A stretch of DNA of 64,000 nt from Solirubrobacter deserti (GTDB taxonomy: Bacteria > Actinomycetota > Thermoleophilia > Solirubrobacterales > Solirubrobacteraceae). Below, piece by piece: positions 52,832-59,788 of the stretch. Numbering within the stretch: the first letter of the stretch is position 1; each line of letters starts with the position of its first letter. Location: the NCBI RefSeq assembly GCF_003344625.1, contig NZ_QPKJ02000003.1, forward strand, positions 186,001 to 250,000, given 5' to 3'. Made by a program: the position numbers and the translations under genes. The notes under the pieces are model-generated. The model saw only the letters and a list, made by a program, of their open reading frames with translations, made no database searches and was not told the origin of the DNA.

Positions 52832-53607
52832 CAGACGATCTCCGGGCTCCAGCGTCGGAACGTTACACCCGAGTGCTTGACGCGCAGGCGATGCGCGGAC
52901 GGCAGCTCGTCGTGCGGCTCGCTGTCGACGGGCGCCAGCCCACGGGCGCGCACGCTCGGCTCGAGCACGCACTGGCCGCCCGCCTCGCTCACGCGCAGGC
53001 AGAAGTCGAGCGCCGCGTGCGGGCCGTCGAGCAGCTCGTCGTAGCCGCCGACCTCGTCGATCCAGCGCCGGCGCACGAGCTGCAGCTCCGAGCTGACCGG
53101 GCACAGCAGCGGCTCGTGGACGTCCAGCAGCTCCTGCGGGACGTTCCGCAGCCGCGCCGCCCACGTGCGCCGGAACACGGAGAAGAAGTAGCCGGCCTGC
53201 CGGATCGTGCCGCCGGCCTCGGTGACGGCACCGCCGGCGACCGCGGCGAGCTCGCCGTCGGTGCCGGTGCGCGCGCGCAGCCGGTCCAGCCAGCCGCGCG
53301 CCTCGAAGATGAGCCCCGGGTTGACGAGGCAGGCGTCCATGTCGTGCGCGGCGGCGACGCTGAGGCCGACGTTCAGCGCGGCGGAATGGCCTTCGCCGTC
53401 CTCCTGGAGGACGTAGGCGCATTCGAGCTCGTTGGCGGCGACCTCGATCAGCTGCGCCTGCGGAGCGGGCGAGCGATCGTCGATCACGAGGGTCGGAGTG
53501 CCGGGCGCGCTCGCCTGGAGGGAGACGAGCGTCTGGAGGATCGGGTCGATCTCCTCGCTGGTCTCGGCCCGCACGGGGACGACGATGAGGGTCGGATCGG
53601 GTTCCAC
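52831..53607 (-). CDS. Family 2 glycosyltransferase
   Basis: About 258 residues of a GT-A glycosyltransferase: PTLIVVPVRAETSEEIDPIL, TLVIDDRSPAPQAQL, GHSAALNVGLSVAAAHDMDACLVNPGLIF (metal/acidic motif replaced by VNPG), VSSELQLVRRRWIDEVGGYDE and LDFCLRVSEAGGQ. GTG at 53607 is my preferred start; a TTG at 53631 lies upstream within a small GC-rich palindrome. Altered DxD suggests unusual metal use or an inactive domain. First gene downstream of the flagellins. Confidence 0.78.
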   Translation of the reverse strand: MEPDPTLIVVPVRAETSEEIDPILQTLVSLQASAPGTPTLVIDDRSPAPQAQLIEVAANELECAYVLQEDGEGHSAALNVGLSVAAAHDMDACLVNPGLIFEARGWLDRLRARTGTDGELAAVAGGAVTEAGGTIRQAGYFFSVFRRTWAARLRNVPQELLDVHEPLLCPVSSELQLVRRRWIDEVGGYDELLDGPHAALDFCLRVSEAGGQCVLEPSVRARGLAPVDSEPHDELPSAHRLRVKHSGVTFRRWSPEIV

Positions 53608-53662
53608 GTCTGCAACATCGGATGCCCGCAATGCGGGCTTGAGAGACGTGAGATTAAGAGAT

Positions 53663-53696
53663 GTGTGCGGGCCCCTCCGAAGAGGGACCCGCGCAC
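53663..53696 (-). terminator. Terminator hairpin of flagellin gene 1
   Basis: A 15-base stem with one mismatch and one wobble pair around loop CGAA, starting nine bases beyond the flagellin stop. On the minus strand it is followed by ATCTCTTAAT. Confidence 0.65.
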
Positions 53697-53704
53697 GAGT
53701 GCTA

Positions 53705-54556
53705 CTAGCGGAGGAGCGAGAGGACGCCCTGCGGGGCCTGGTTGGCCTGCGCCAGCATCGAGGTGCCGGCCTGCTGCAGGATGTTCAGCTTCGTGAACTT
53801 GGTCATCTCAGCCGCCATGTCCACGTCACGGATCCGCGACTCCGCGGCCGTGAGGTTCTCCTGGTAGGTCGCCAGGTTGTTCAGACGGTGCTCCAGGCGG
53901 TTCTGAATGGCGCCGTAGGTGCCACGCTGCTTGGAGACGTTGTCGATCGCCGACGTGAGGTCGGTCAGCGACATGCCCTCGAGCGCCGAGGCGACCTGCG
54001 TCGCCGTGGAGCCGGAGGCGGAGAACGCCGTGACGTTGGCGATGCCGCTCGCGGTCGAGGCGCCCGACAGCGGAGACGTGGCCATCGAGATGGTCTCGCC
54101 CTGGTCAGCGCCCACCTGGAAGGTGAACGACTGCGTGCCGTCGAGGAGCTTCTTGCCGTTGAACGACGTCTGCGTGAGGATGTTGCTGATCTCCTCGGAG
54201 ATCTGCTTGACCTCGGCGCCGATGGCGTCCTTGTCGGACGTGTCGAGCGTGCCGGCACCGATCTGCACGCGCAGATCGCGGACGCGCTCGAGCATGCTGT
54301 GCACCTCGCCGAGGGCGCCTTCCGCGGTCTGGACCAGGGAGATGGCGTCCTGAGCGTTGCGCTGCGCCTGGCCGAGGCCGCTGATCTGGGCACGCATCTT
54401 CTCCGAGATGCCCAGGCCGGCAGCGTCGTCCGCGGCGCGGTTGATGCGGTAGCCGCTGGAGAGCTTCTCCATGGCCTTCGAAGCCTGCGCGCCGGTGGCG
54501 GACAGCGTGCGGTGCGCGTTGAAGGCTTCGATGTTGTTCTGGATACGGAGGCCCAT
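53705..54556 (-). CDS. fliC: Flagellin (copy 1)
   Basis: A 283-residue short flagellin, nearly all D0/D1. N-terminal [17 protein letters not shown] and [37 protein letters not shown] in the D1 helix corresponds to the TLR5-recognised region; C-terminal [20 protein letters not shown] and [20 protein letters not shown]. The variable centre is only about 60 residues (GASTASGIANVTAFSASG). It has no signal peptide, as expected for export by the flagellar apparatus. It is the last gene of a five-copy array, with its own promoter, stem-loop leader and ribosome site AGGAG seven bases from the ATG. Confidence 0.97.
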   Translation of the reverse strand: MGLRIQNNIEAFNAHRTLSATGAQASKAMEKLSSGYRINRAADDAAGLGISEKMRAQISGLGQAQRNAQDAISLVQTAEGALGEVHSMLERVRDLRVQIGAGTLDTSDKDAIGAEVKQISEEISNILTQTSFNGKKLLDGTQSFTFQVGADQGETISMATSPLSGASTASGIANVTAFSASGSTATQVASALEGMSLTDLTSAIDNVSKQRGTYGAIQNRLEHRLNNLATYQENLTAAESRIRDVDMAAEMTKFTKLNILQQAGTSMLAQANQAPQGVLSLLR

Positions 54557-54599
54557 GATCTAACTCCTTGTTCGATCGGGTTGCTGAGGGCAGGAAAGC

Positions 54600-54620
54600 G
54601 AGGCGACTCCCTGTCGCCTC
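54600..54620 (-). promoter_or_regulatory. Leader stem-loop of flagellin 1 (CsrA-like site)
   Basis: Arms GAGGCGAC and GTCGCCTC with loop AGGGA, eight bases after the -10 box and about 43 bases before the ATG. The loop and closing pairs read ACAGGGAGT, close to the CsrA consensus ACARGGATGT. A second GGA lies in the Shine-Dalgarno (AACAAGGAGTT). Confidence 0.65.
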
Positions 54621-54628
54621 ACACAAAA

Positions 54629-54655
54629 AGATCGGCCCCGAGGGGCCGATCTTTA
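54629..54655 (-). promoter_or_regulatory. Sigma28-like promoter of flagellin 1
   Basis: On the minus strand TAAA is followed by 15 bases and GCCGATCT, matching the FliA/SigD consensus TAAA-N15-GCCGATAA. The spacer and -10 box form a palindrome (GATCGGCCCC and GGGGCCGATC) followed by TTTTT, which could also terminate transcription from upstream. Confidence 0.7.
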
Positions 54656-54674
54656 GGGCACTTTCTGAGATTTT

Positions 54675-54698
54675 TCGGGGGCGCCGAGGCGCCCCCGA
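54675..54698 (-). terminator. Hairpin after flagellin 2
   Basis: Perfect 11-base stem (TCGGGGGCGCC and GGCGCCCCCGA) with a two-base loop, 10 bases beyond the flagellin 2 stop. No U-tract in the transcription direction, but a second hairpin with a T-run lies 20 bases further. Confidence 0.6.
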
Positions 54699-54707
54699 GA
54701 GTCACTG

Positions 54708-55565
54708 CTAGCGGAGCAGGGAGAGGACGCCCTGCGGGGCCTGGTTGGCCTGCGCCAGCATCGACGTACCGGCCTGCTGCAGGATGTTCAGCTTCGTGAA
54801 CTTGGTCATCTCAGCCGCCATGTCCACGTCACGGATGCGCGACTCCGCAGCCGTCAGATTCTCCTGGTAGGTCGCCAGGTTGTTCAGACGGTGCTCCAGA
54901 CGGTTCTGGACCGCGCCGTAGGTGCCACGCTGCTTGGAGACGTTGTCGATCGCCGACGTGAGATCGGTCAGCGACATGGCCTCGAGGGCCGTCGCGACCT
55001 GGGTCGACGTCGAAGCCGCGGCCGAGAAGGCCGTGACGTTGCCGACGCCGCTGACAGCCGCGCCGCCCGAGAGCGTCGAGGAGGCCAGGGAGATCGTCTC
55101 GCTCGCGTTGGCGCCGACCTGGAACGTGAAGGCCGAGCCGGCCGAGCCGTCGAGCAGCTTCTTGCCGTTGAACGACGTGTTGCTCAGGATGTTGCTGATC
55201 TCCTCGGAGATCTGCTTGACCTCGGCGCCGATGGCGTCCTTGTCGGTCGTGTCGAGCGTGCCGCCGCCGATCTGCACGCGCAGATCGCGGACGCGCTCGA
55301 GCATGGAGTGAACCTCGCCCAGGGCGCCTTCGGCGGTCTGAACCAGCGAGATCGCATCCTGCGCGTTGCGCTGCGCCTGACCCAGACCGGAGATCTGCGA
55401 ACGCATCTTCTCGGAGATACCGAGGCCGGCCGCGTCGTCGGCGGCACGGTTGATGCGGTAGCCGCTGGAGAGCTTCTCCATGGCCTTGGACGCCTGCGCG
55501 CCGGTGGCGGTCAGCGTGCGGTGGGCGTTGAAAGCTTCAACGTTGTTCTGGATACGAAGGCCCAT
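54708..55565 (-). CDS. Flagellin (copy 2)
   Basis: A 285-residue flagellin with the same D0/D1 ends as copy 1 ([40 protein letters not shown]). The central stretch differs: [20 protein letters not shown], shared with copy 5, and [20 protein letters not shown]. The 3' third is almost identical in DNA to copies 3 and 5, a sign of recent duplication or gene conversion. The ATG is preceded by CAACAAGGAGTGTTG, where the ribosome site can sit in the loop of a small hairpin (TCAAC/GTTGA). Confidence 0.96.
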   Translation of the reverse strand: MGLRIQNNVEAFNAHRTLTATGAQASKAMEKLSSGYRINRAADDAAGLGISEKMRSQISGLGQAQRNAQDAISLVQTAEGALGEVHSMLERVRDLRVQIGGGTLDTTDKDAIGAEVKQISEEISNILSNTSFNGKKLLDGSAGSAFTFQVGANASETISLASSTLSGGAAVSGVGNVTAFSAAASTSTQVATALEAMSLTDLTSAIDNVSKQRGTYGAVQNRLEHRLNNLATYQENLTAAESRIRDVDMAAEMTKFTKLNILQQAGTSMLAQANQAPQGVLSLLR

Positions 55566-55604
55566 GATTCAACACTCCTTGTTGATCGGGATGTAGGGCT
55601 TGTC

Positions 55605-55625
55605 GAGGCGACTCCCTGTCGCCTC
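55605..55625 (-). promoter_or_regulatory. Leader stem-loop of flagellin 2 (CsrA-like site)
   Basis: Same 8-base arms and AGGGA loop as in copy 1, eight bases after the -10 box. Confidence 0.65.
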
Positions 55626-55633
55626 ACCCAAGA

Positions 55634-55660
55634 TGATCGGCCCCGAAGGGCCGATCTTGA
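55634..55660 (-). promoter_or_regulatory. Sigma28-like promoter of flagellin 2
   Basis: TCAA, 15 bases, GCCGATCA on the minus strand. TCAAG-type -35 boxes occur in FliA promoters of GC-rich bacteria. The spacer is again largely palindromic with the -10 box. Confidence 0.65.
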
Positions 55661-55675
55661 GGACAGATGTGTGAC

Positions 55676-56515
55676 TTAGCGGAGCAGGGAGAGGACGCCC
55701 TGCGGGGCCTGGTTGGCCTGCGCCAGCATCGACGTACCGGCCTGCTGCAGGATGTTCAGCTTCGTGAACTTGGTCATCTCAGCCGCCATGTCCACGTCAC
55801 GGATGCGCGACTCCGCAGCCGTCAGATTCTCCTGGTAGGTCGCCAGGTTGTTCAGACGGTGCTCCAGACGGTTCTGCACGGCGCCGTAGGTGCCACGCTG
55901 CTTGGAGACGTTGTCGATCTGCGTCGTGAGGTCGGTCAGCGACATGGCCTCCAGGGCCGACGCGACGGTCGAGGCGGTGCCGGACGACCACGTCGTCACG
56001 CTGCCGACGCCGGTGGCGGCGGTGGACAGCGTCGAGGACGCCATCGAGATCGTCTCGCCGTTGTCGGCACCGACCTGGAAGGTGAAGCCGTTGCTGCCGT
56101 CGAGCAGCTTCTTGCCGTTGAAGGACGTCTGGGAGATGATGTTGCCGATCTCCTCGGAGATCTGCTTGACCTCGGCGCCGATGGCCTCCTTGTCGGACTG
56201 GTCCAGCGTGCCGCCGCCGATCTGGACGCGCAGGTCACGCACGCGCTCGAGCATGCTGTGGACCTCGCCCAGCGCGCCTTCCGCCGTCTGGACCAGCGAG
56301 ATCGCGTCCTGCGCGTTGCGCTGCGCCTGGCCGAGGCCGCTGATCTGGGCACGCATCTTCTCGGAGATGCCGAGGCCGGCGGCGTCGTCGGCCGCGCGGT
56401 TGATGCGGTAGCCGCTGGAGAGCTTCTCCATGGCCTTGGAGGCCTGGTTGCCGGTGGCGGTCAGGGTGCGGTGCGCGTTGAAGGCTTCAACGTTGTTCTG
56501 GATGCGAAGGCCCAT
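55676..56515 (-). CDS. Flagellin (copy 3)
   Basis: A 279-residue flagellin with conserved D0/D1 ends and the shortest variable centre of the five ([20 protein letters not shown]). ATG at 56515 chosen by homology to copies 1, 2 and 4; an in-frame GTG three codons earlier overlaps the ribosome site. Its leader from the ATG through the stem-loop is identical to that of copy 5. The C-terminal coding DNA is nearly identical to copies 2 and 5. Confidence 0.96.
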   Translation of the reverse strand: MGLRIQNNVEAFNAHRTLTATGNQASKAMEKLSSGYRINRAADDAAGLGISEKMRAQISGLGQAQRNAQDAISLVQTAEGALGEVHSMLERVRDLRVQIGGGTLDQSDKEAIGAEVKQISEEIGNIISQTSFNGKKLLDGSNGFTFQVGADNGETISMASSTLSTAATGVGSVTTWSSGTASTVASALEAMSLTDLTTQIDNVSKQRGTYGAVQNRLEHRLNNLATYQENLTAAESRIRDVDMAAEMTKFTKLNILQQAGTSMLAQANQAPQGVLSLLR

Positions 56516-56554
56516 GGTCAACACTCCTTGTTGATCGTGGTGAGGGCTATTTCA

Positions 56555-56575
56555 GAAGCGACTCCCTGTCGCCTC
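56555..56575 (-). promoter_or_regulatory. Leader stem-loop of flagellin 3 (CsrA-like site)
   Basis: Arms GAGGCGAC and GTCGCTTC (one A-C mismatch near the base) with loop AGGGA, eight bases after the -10 box. Confidence 0.62.
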
Positions 56576-56583
56576 AAACACGA

Positions 56584-56610
56584 AGATCGGCCCCGAGGGG
56601 CCGATCTTTA
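56584..56610 (-). promoter_or_regulatory. Sigma28-like promoter of flagellin 3
   Basis: TAAA, 15 bases, GCCGATCT on the minus strand, with the same palindromic spacer as copy 1. Confidence 0.7.
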
Positions 56611-56639
56611 GCGCACTGCGTAAATTGTCGACGCGGGGA

Positions 56640-57494
56640 CTAGCCCTTGAGCAGCGAGAGCACGCCCTGCGGGGACTGGTTGGCCTGCGCGAGCATCGAG
56701 GTGCCGGCCTGCTGCAGGATGTTCAGCTTCGTGAACTTGGTCATCTCAGCCGCCATGTCTACGTCACGGATGCGCGACTCGGCCGCCGTGAGGTTCTCCT
56801 GGTAGGTCGCCAGGTTGTTCAGACGGTGCTCCAGGCGGTTCTGGATCGCGCCGAAGGTGCCACGCTGCTCGGAGACGTTCTCGATCGCCGACGTGAGGTC
56901 GGTGAGCGTCATGGCCTCGAGCGCGGAGGCGACCTGCGAAGCGGTGTTGGCGGAAGCGGAGAGCGTCGTGACGTTGCCGACGCCGTTCTGCGCCAGCGTG
57001 CCCGACAGCGTCGAGGACGCCATCGAGATCGTCTCGCCCTGGTTGGCGCCGACCTGGAACGTGAACGAGTTGCTGCCGTCGAGCAGCTTCTTGCCGTTGA
57101 AGGAGGTGTTCGTGAGGATGTTGCTGATCTCGTCGGCGATCTGCTTGACCTCGGCGCCGATGGCCTCCTTGTCGGAGGTGTCGAGGGTGCCGTTGCCGAT
57201 CTGGACGCGCAGGTCACGCACGCGCTCGAGCATGCTGTGGACCTCGCCCAGCGCGCCTTCCGCCGTCTGGACCAGCGAGATCGCGTCCTGCGCGTTGCGC
57301 TGCGCCTGACCGAGGCCGGAGATCTGGGCACGCATCTTCTCGGAGATGCCGAGGCCGGCGGCGTCGTCGGCCGCGCGGTTGATGCGGTAACCGCTGGAGA
57401 GCTTCTCCATCGCCTTCGAAGCCTGCGCAGACGTGGCGCTGAGCTGACGGTGCGTGTTGAAGGCTTCGATGTTGTTCTGGATGCGAAGACCCAT
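56640..57494 (-). CDS. Flagellin (copy 4, most divergent)
   Basis: A 284-residue flagellin. D0/D1 ends are conserved, but this copy differs most: start [20 protein letters not shown], end [30 protein letters not shown] and [14 protein letters not shown] in place of [14 protein letters not shown]. The centre is [20 protein letters not shown]. It also has the most divergent leader. Such a copy may be a minor or hook-proximal filament component; that is speculation. Confidence 0.96.
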   Translation of the reverse strand: MGLRIQNNIEAFNTHRQLSATSAQASKAMEKLSSGYRINRAADDAAGLGISEKMRAQISGLGQAQRNAQDAISLVQTAEGALGEVHSMLERVRDLRVQIGNGTLDTSDKEAIGAEVKQIADEISNILTNTSFNGKKLLDGSNSFTFQVGANQGETISMASSTLSGTLAQNGVGNVTTLSASANTASQVASALEAMTLTDLTSAIENVSEQRGTFGAIQNRLEHRLNNLATYQENLTAAESRIRDVDMAAEMTKFTKLNILQQAGTSMLAQANQSPQGVLSLLKG

Positions 57495-57522
57495 TGCGGG
57501 AGGACTCCTTGTGAGGAACTAC

Positions 57523-57539
57523 GGCGACTCCGTGTCGCC
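57523..57539 (-). promoter_or_regulatory. Leader stem-loop of flagellin 4 (loop ACGGA)
   Basis: Arms GGCGAC and GTCGCC with loop ACGGA; ribosome site ACAAGGAGT follows before the ATG at 57494. The only change from the other loops is the second base, the freely variable N of the ANGGA CsrA motif. Confidence 0.62.
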
Positions 57540-57557
57540 TCTGACGGACACGACATG

Positions 57558-57584
57558 TGTCGGTCATCCGTCCGAGCTCCTTTA
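57558..57584 (-). promoter_or_regulatory. Sigma28-like promoter of flagellin 4
   Basis: TAAA, then 15-16 bases, then GACCGACA on the minus strand: a weaker -10 match and no palindromic spacer. The stem-loop lies further away than in the other copies. Confidence 0.5.
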
Positions 57585-57603
57585 GTCCTCCACAACGACA
57601 GCT

Positions 57604-57633
57604 GCCCCCCGGTCCGCTTTCGGACCGAGGGGC
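57604..57633 (-). terminator. Terminator hairpin of flagellin 5
   Basis: A 12-base stem with one mismatch (outer GCCCC/GGGGC, inner CGGTCCG/CGGACCG) around a four-base loop, 21 bases beyond the flagellin 5 stop and upstream of the flagellin 4 promoter. Confidence 0.65.
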
Positions 57634-57654
57634 GCTGTGCACTGCTGGCTTGGC

Positions 57655-58518
57655 TTAGCGCAGGAGCGAGAGGACGCCCTGCGGGGCCTGGTTGGCCTGG
57701 GCCAGCATCGAGGTGCCGGCCTGCTGCAGGATGTTCAGCTTCGTGAACTTGGTCATCTCAGCCGCCATGTCCACGTCACGGATGCGCGACTCCGCAGCCG
57801 TCAGATTCTCCTGGTAGGTCGCCAGGTTGTTCAGACGGTGCTCCAGACGGTTCTGGACCGCGCCGTAGGTGCCACGCTGCTCGGAGACGTTGTCGATCGC
57901 CGAGGTGAGGTTGGTCAGGGACAGACCGGCCGCCTCGAGGGACGTCACGGCCGCGCCGGCGTTCGCCGCGCCCGAGAGCGCCAGGACCTCGGTGAGGCCG
58001 CCGCCCGCGATGGCCGCGGTCGACAGCGTCGAGGACGCCAGGGAGATCGTCTCGCTCGCGTTGGCGCCGACCTGGAACGTGAAGGCCGAGCCGGCCGAGC
58101 CGTCGAGCAGCTTCTTGCCGTTGAAGGACGTGTTGGTGAGGATGTCCTTGATCTCGGTCGCGATCTGGATGACCTCGGCGCCGATGGCCTCCTTGTCGGA
58201 GGTGTCGAGCGTGCCGCCACCGATCTGGACCTTCAGGTCTCGCACCCGCTCGAGCATGGAGTGAACCTCGCCCAGCGCGCCTTCGGCGGTCTGAACCAGC
58301 GAGATCGCATCCTGCGCGTTGCGCTGCGCCTGACCCAGACCGGAGATCTGCGAACGCATCTTCTCGGAGATACCGAGGCCGGCCGCGTCGTCGGCGGCAC
58401 GGTTGATGCGGTAGCCGCTGGAGAGCTTCTCCATCGCCTTGGACGCCTGCACGCCCGTGGCGGTCAGCGTGCGGTGCGCGTTGAACGCCTCAACGTTGTT
58501 CTGGATACGAAGGCCCAT
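57655..58518 (-). CDS. Flagellin (copy 5, first of the array)
   Basis: A 287-residue flagellin, the longest copy. Ends conserved; centre STAAIAGGGLTEVLALSGAA with a unique [18 protein letters not shown] in place of [12 protein letters not shown]. The residues LERVRDLKVQ mark the TLR5-like helix. ATG at 58518. Nearest gene of the array to the export cluster. Leader identical to copy 3 over about 60 bases. Confidence 0.96.
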   Translation of the reverse strand: MGLRIQNNVEAFNAHRTLTATGVQASKAMEKLSSGYRINRAADDAAGLGISEKMRSQISGLGQAQRNAQDAISLVQTAEGALGEVHSMLERVRDLKVQIGGGTLDTSDKEAIGAEVIQIATEIKDILTNTSFNGKKLLDGSAGSAFTFQVGANASETISLASSTLSTAAIAGGGLTEVLALSGAANAGAAVTSLEAAGLSLTNLTSAIDNVSEQRGTYGAVQNRLEHRLNNLATYQENLTAAESRIRDVDMAAEMTKFTKLNILQQAGTSMLAQANQAPQGVLSLLR

Positions 58519-58557
58519 GGTCAACACTCCTTGTTGATCGTGGTGAGGGCTATTTCA

Positions 58558-58578
58558 GAAGCGACTCCCTGTCGCCTC
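58558..58578 (-). promoter_or_regulatory. Leader stem-loop of flagellin 5 (CsrA-like site)
   Basis: Same arms and AGGGA loop as copy 3, overlapping the stop codon of the upstream small gene by two bases. Confidence 0.62.
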
Positions 58579-58786
58579 AGCCGTAGTAGTCGGTGCCTCT
58601 CCGCGGTTCTTGAGGTGATTTCTTGGGCGGTCGTCTTGCTGACCGCTCGTCCACCTCGCGCCGCTTCTCCTCACGCTGGCGGCGCGCCTCCTCCCGCTCG
58701 GCGGGGGACAGCAGGCGCGGCTTGTCGACGCGCTCGATCGCGCCCGTGCTGGGGTCGCGGCGGATGACGCGGTAGATCGGGTCCAT
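58577..58786 (-). CDS. Small charged protein in flagellar cluster
   Basis: A 69-residue, basic, probably disordered or helical protein (DPIYRVIRRDPSTGAIERVD, SPAEREEARRQREEKRREVD). ATG overlaps the stop of the membrane gene upstream by one base (TGATG). No family recognised. Its 3' end carries the flagellin 5 promoter. Confidence 0.65.
   Translation of the reverse strand: MDPIYRVIRRDPSTGAIERVDKPRLLSPAEREEARRQREEKRREVDERSARRPPKKSPQEPRRGTDYYG
58587..58613 (-). promoter_or_regulatory. Sigma28-like promoter of flagellin 5
   Basis: TCAA, 15 bases, ACCGACTA on the minus strand, inside the 3' end of the 69-residue gene. Spacing to the stem-loop (eight bases) equals that in copies 1-3. Confidence 0.55.
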
Positions 58787-59166
58787 CAGGAGGCGGCCTG
58801 CTCGGCCTGGTCGGCGGCGAGCTTCTCCATCCGCTCCTGATGCGCGCGCATCTGCTCGCGGCGGTGCTCGGCGACCTGCTCGAGCTCGTGCATGAGGATG
58901 TGGCGCCAGACCATGATCGCGCAGCGCCAGACGACGATATTCACGACGATACCGGCCACCAGCGCGCGCCAGACGGCGTCGAAGAGCTCCTGGTCGCCGA
59001 CGACGTTGAGCACGAAGACGAGCACGAACGCGATCAGTGCGGCGCGCGTGCGGGCGCGGCGGATGCCGGCCTTCGCGCGCGGGTGCTGGGAGAGCGAGAC
59101 GAGCGCCTCGGCCTTGGCCTCCTCGCCCTTCTTCGCCTTGTCCTTCTTGTCCTTCTTGTCGGCCAT
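58786..59166 (-). CDS. Small membrane protein in flagellar cluster
   Basis: A 126-residue protein with a Lys/Asp-rich N-terminus, two membrane helices (AALIAFVLVFVLNVVG and ALVAGIVVNIVVWRCAIMVW) and a His/Glu/Gln-rich C-terminal helix (ELEQVAEHRREQMRAHQERM). Its start overlaps the PilZ stop by one base. Function unknown; coupling suggests a motility-related role. Confidence 0.72.
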   Translation of the reverse strand: MADKKDKKDKAKKGEEAKAEALVSLSQHPRAKAGIRRARTRAALIAFVLVFVLNVVGDQELFDAVWRALVAGIVVNIVVWRCAIMVWRHILMHELEQVAEHRREQMRAHQERMEKLAADQAEQAAS

Positions 59167-59786
59167 CAGCGTCCTCGCGCGGCGCGCAGCGCCTGGACCT
59201 CACGGTCGCGGATGTAGCGCATCAGTCGATCTTCGTCGGCGCGGGCGATCCCGTCCATCCGGATGCCCTTCTGCTCGGGCTCGTTGCCCGCGCGCACGAC
59301 CCGGCCGAGCGCGCGCAGCGGCGGCCCTTCGGGCAGCTGGAGCTCGACGCGCACGTCGACGCCCAGCGGGAGGTCCCACTTGTCCTGGATCTGGATGCCA
59401 GAGCCGGAGATGTCGACGGTTGTCGTGTCCCCGCCCACGGGCTCGTCGACGCCGCGCACGCTGACGTCCAGGAACGCCTCGATGCGGACGAACTCGCGGC
59501 GCTGGATGCGCTCGACCTCGCCGCGGAGCGCGATCACGAGCGAGCCGTTGCGGTCGGCCTTGAGCGTGCCCGGATAGCGGAAGATCCCGCGGCCGGACGT
59601 GACCTCGACGGCCCAGTCGCCGCCGATCGTGCGCGCGATCCGGTCGTCCTTGACGGCCAGGGCGACGGTGACGCTCCCACCGTCCGACTGCTCCACGGTG
59701 CCCGGGAGCATCCCGATGTGGAGGTGACGGACGACGACGTGCTGGCCCGCGGCCAGCTGCGAGACAGGAGCGGTCACAGCAGCCAT
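59166..59786 (-). CDS. PilZ-domain c-di-GMP receptor (YcgR/FlgZ-like)
   Basis: A 206-residue two-domain protein: an N-terminal YcgR-like beta barrel (AAGQHVVVRHLHIGMLPG, GRGIFRYPGTLKADRNGSLV) and a PilZ domain with the c-di-GMP motif QRREFVRIEAFLDV (RxxxR) and TTVDISGSGIQI (DxSxxG). In flagellated bacteria such proteins slow the motor on c-di-GMP binding. Two bases from flhF, so coordinately expressed. A GGDEF cyclase lies at 9151-11040. Confidence 0.92.
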   Translation of the reverse strand: MAAVTAPVSQLAAGQHVVVRHLHIGMLPGTVEQSDGGSVTVALAVKDDRIARTIGGDWAVEVTSGRGIFRYPGTLKADRNGSLVIALRGEVERIQRREFVRIEAFLDVSVRGVDEPVGGDTTTVDISGSGIQIQDKWDLPLGVDVRVELQLPEGPPLRALGRVVRAGNEPEQKGIRMDGIARADEDRLMRYIRDREVQALRAARGR

Positions 59787-59788
59787 TA

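Noticed and set aside
54629..54655. Palindrome in the flagellin spacers as a plain terminator only
   Set aside because: In copies 1-3 it coincides exactly with TAAA/TCAA-N15-GCCGAT spacing and fixed distance to the leader stem-loop, so a promoter role is better supported, though termination may also occur.
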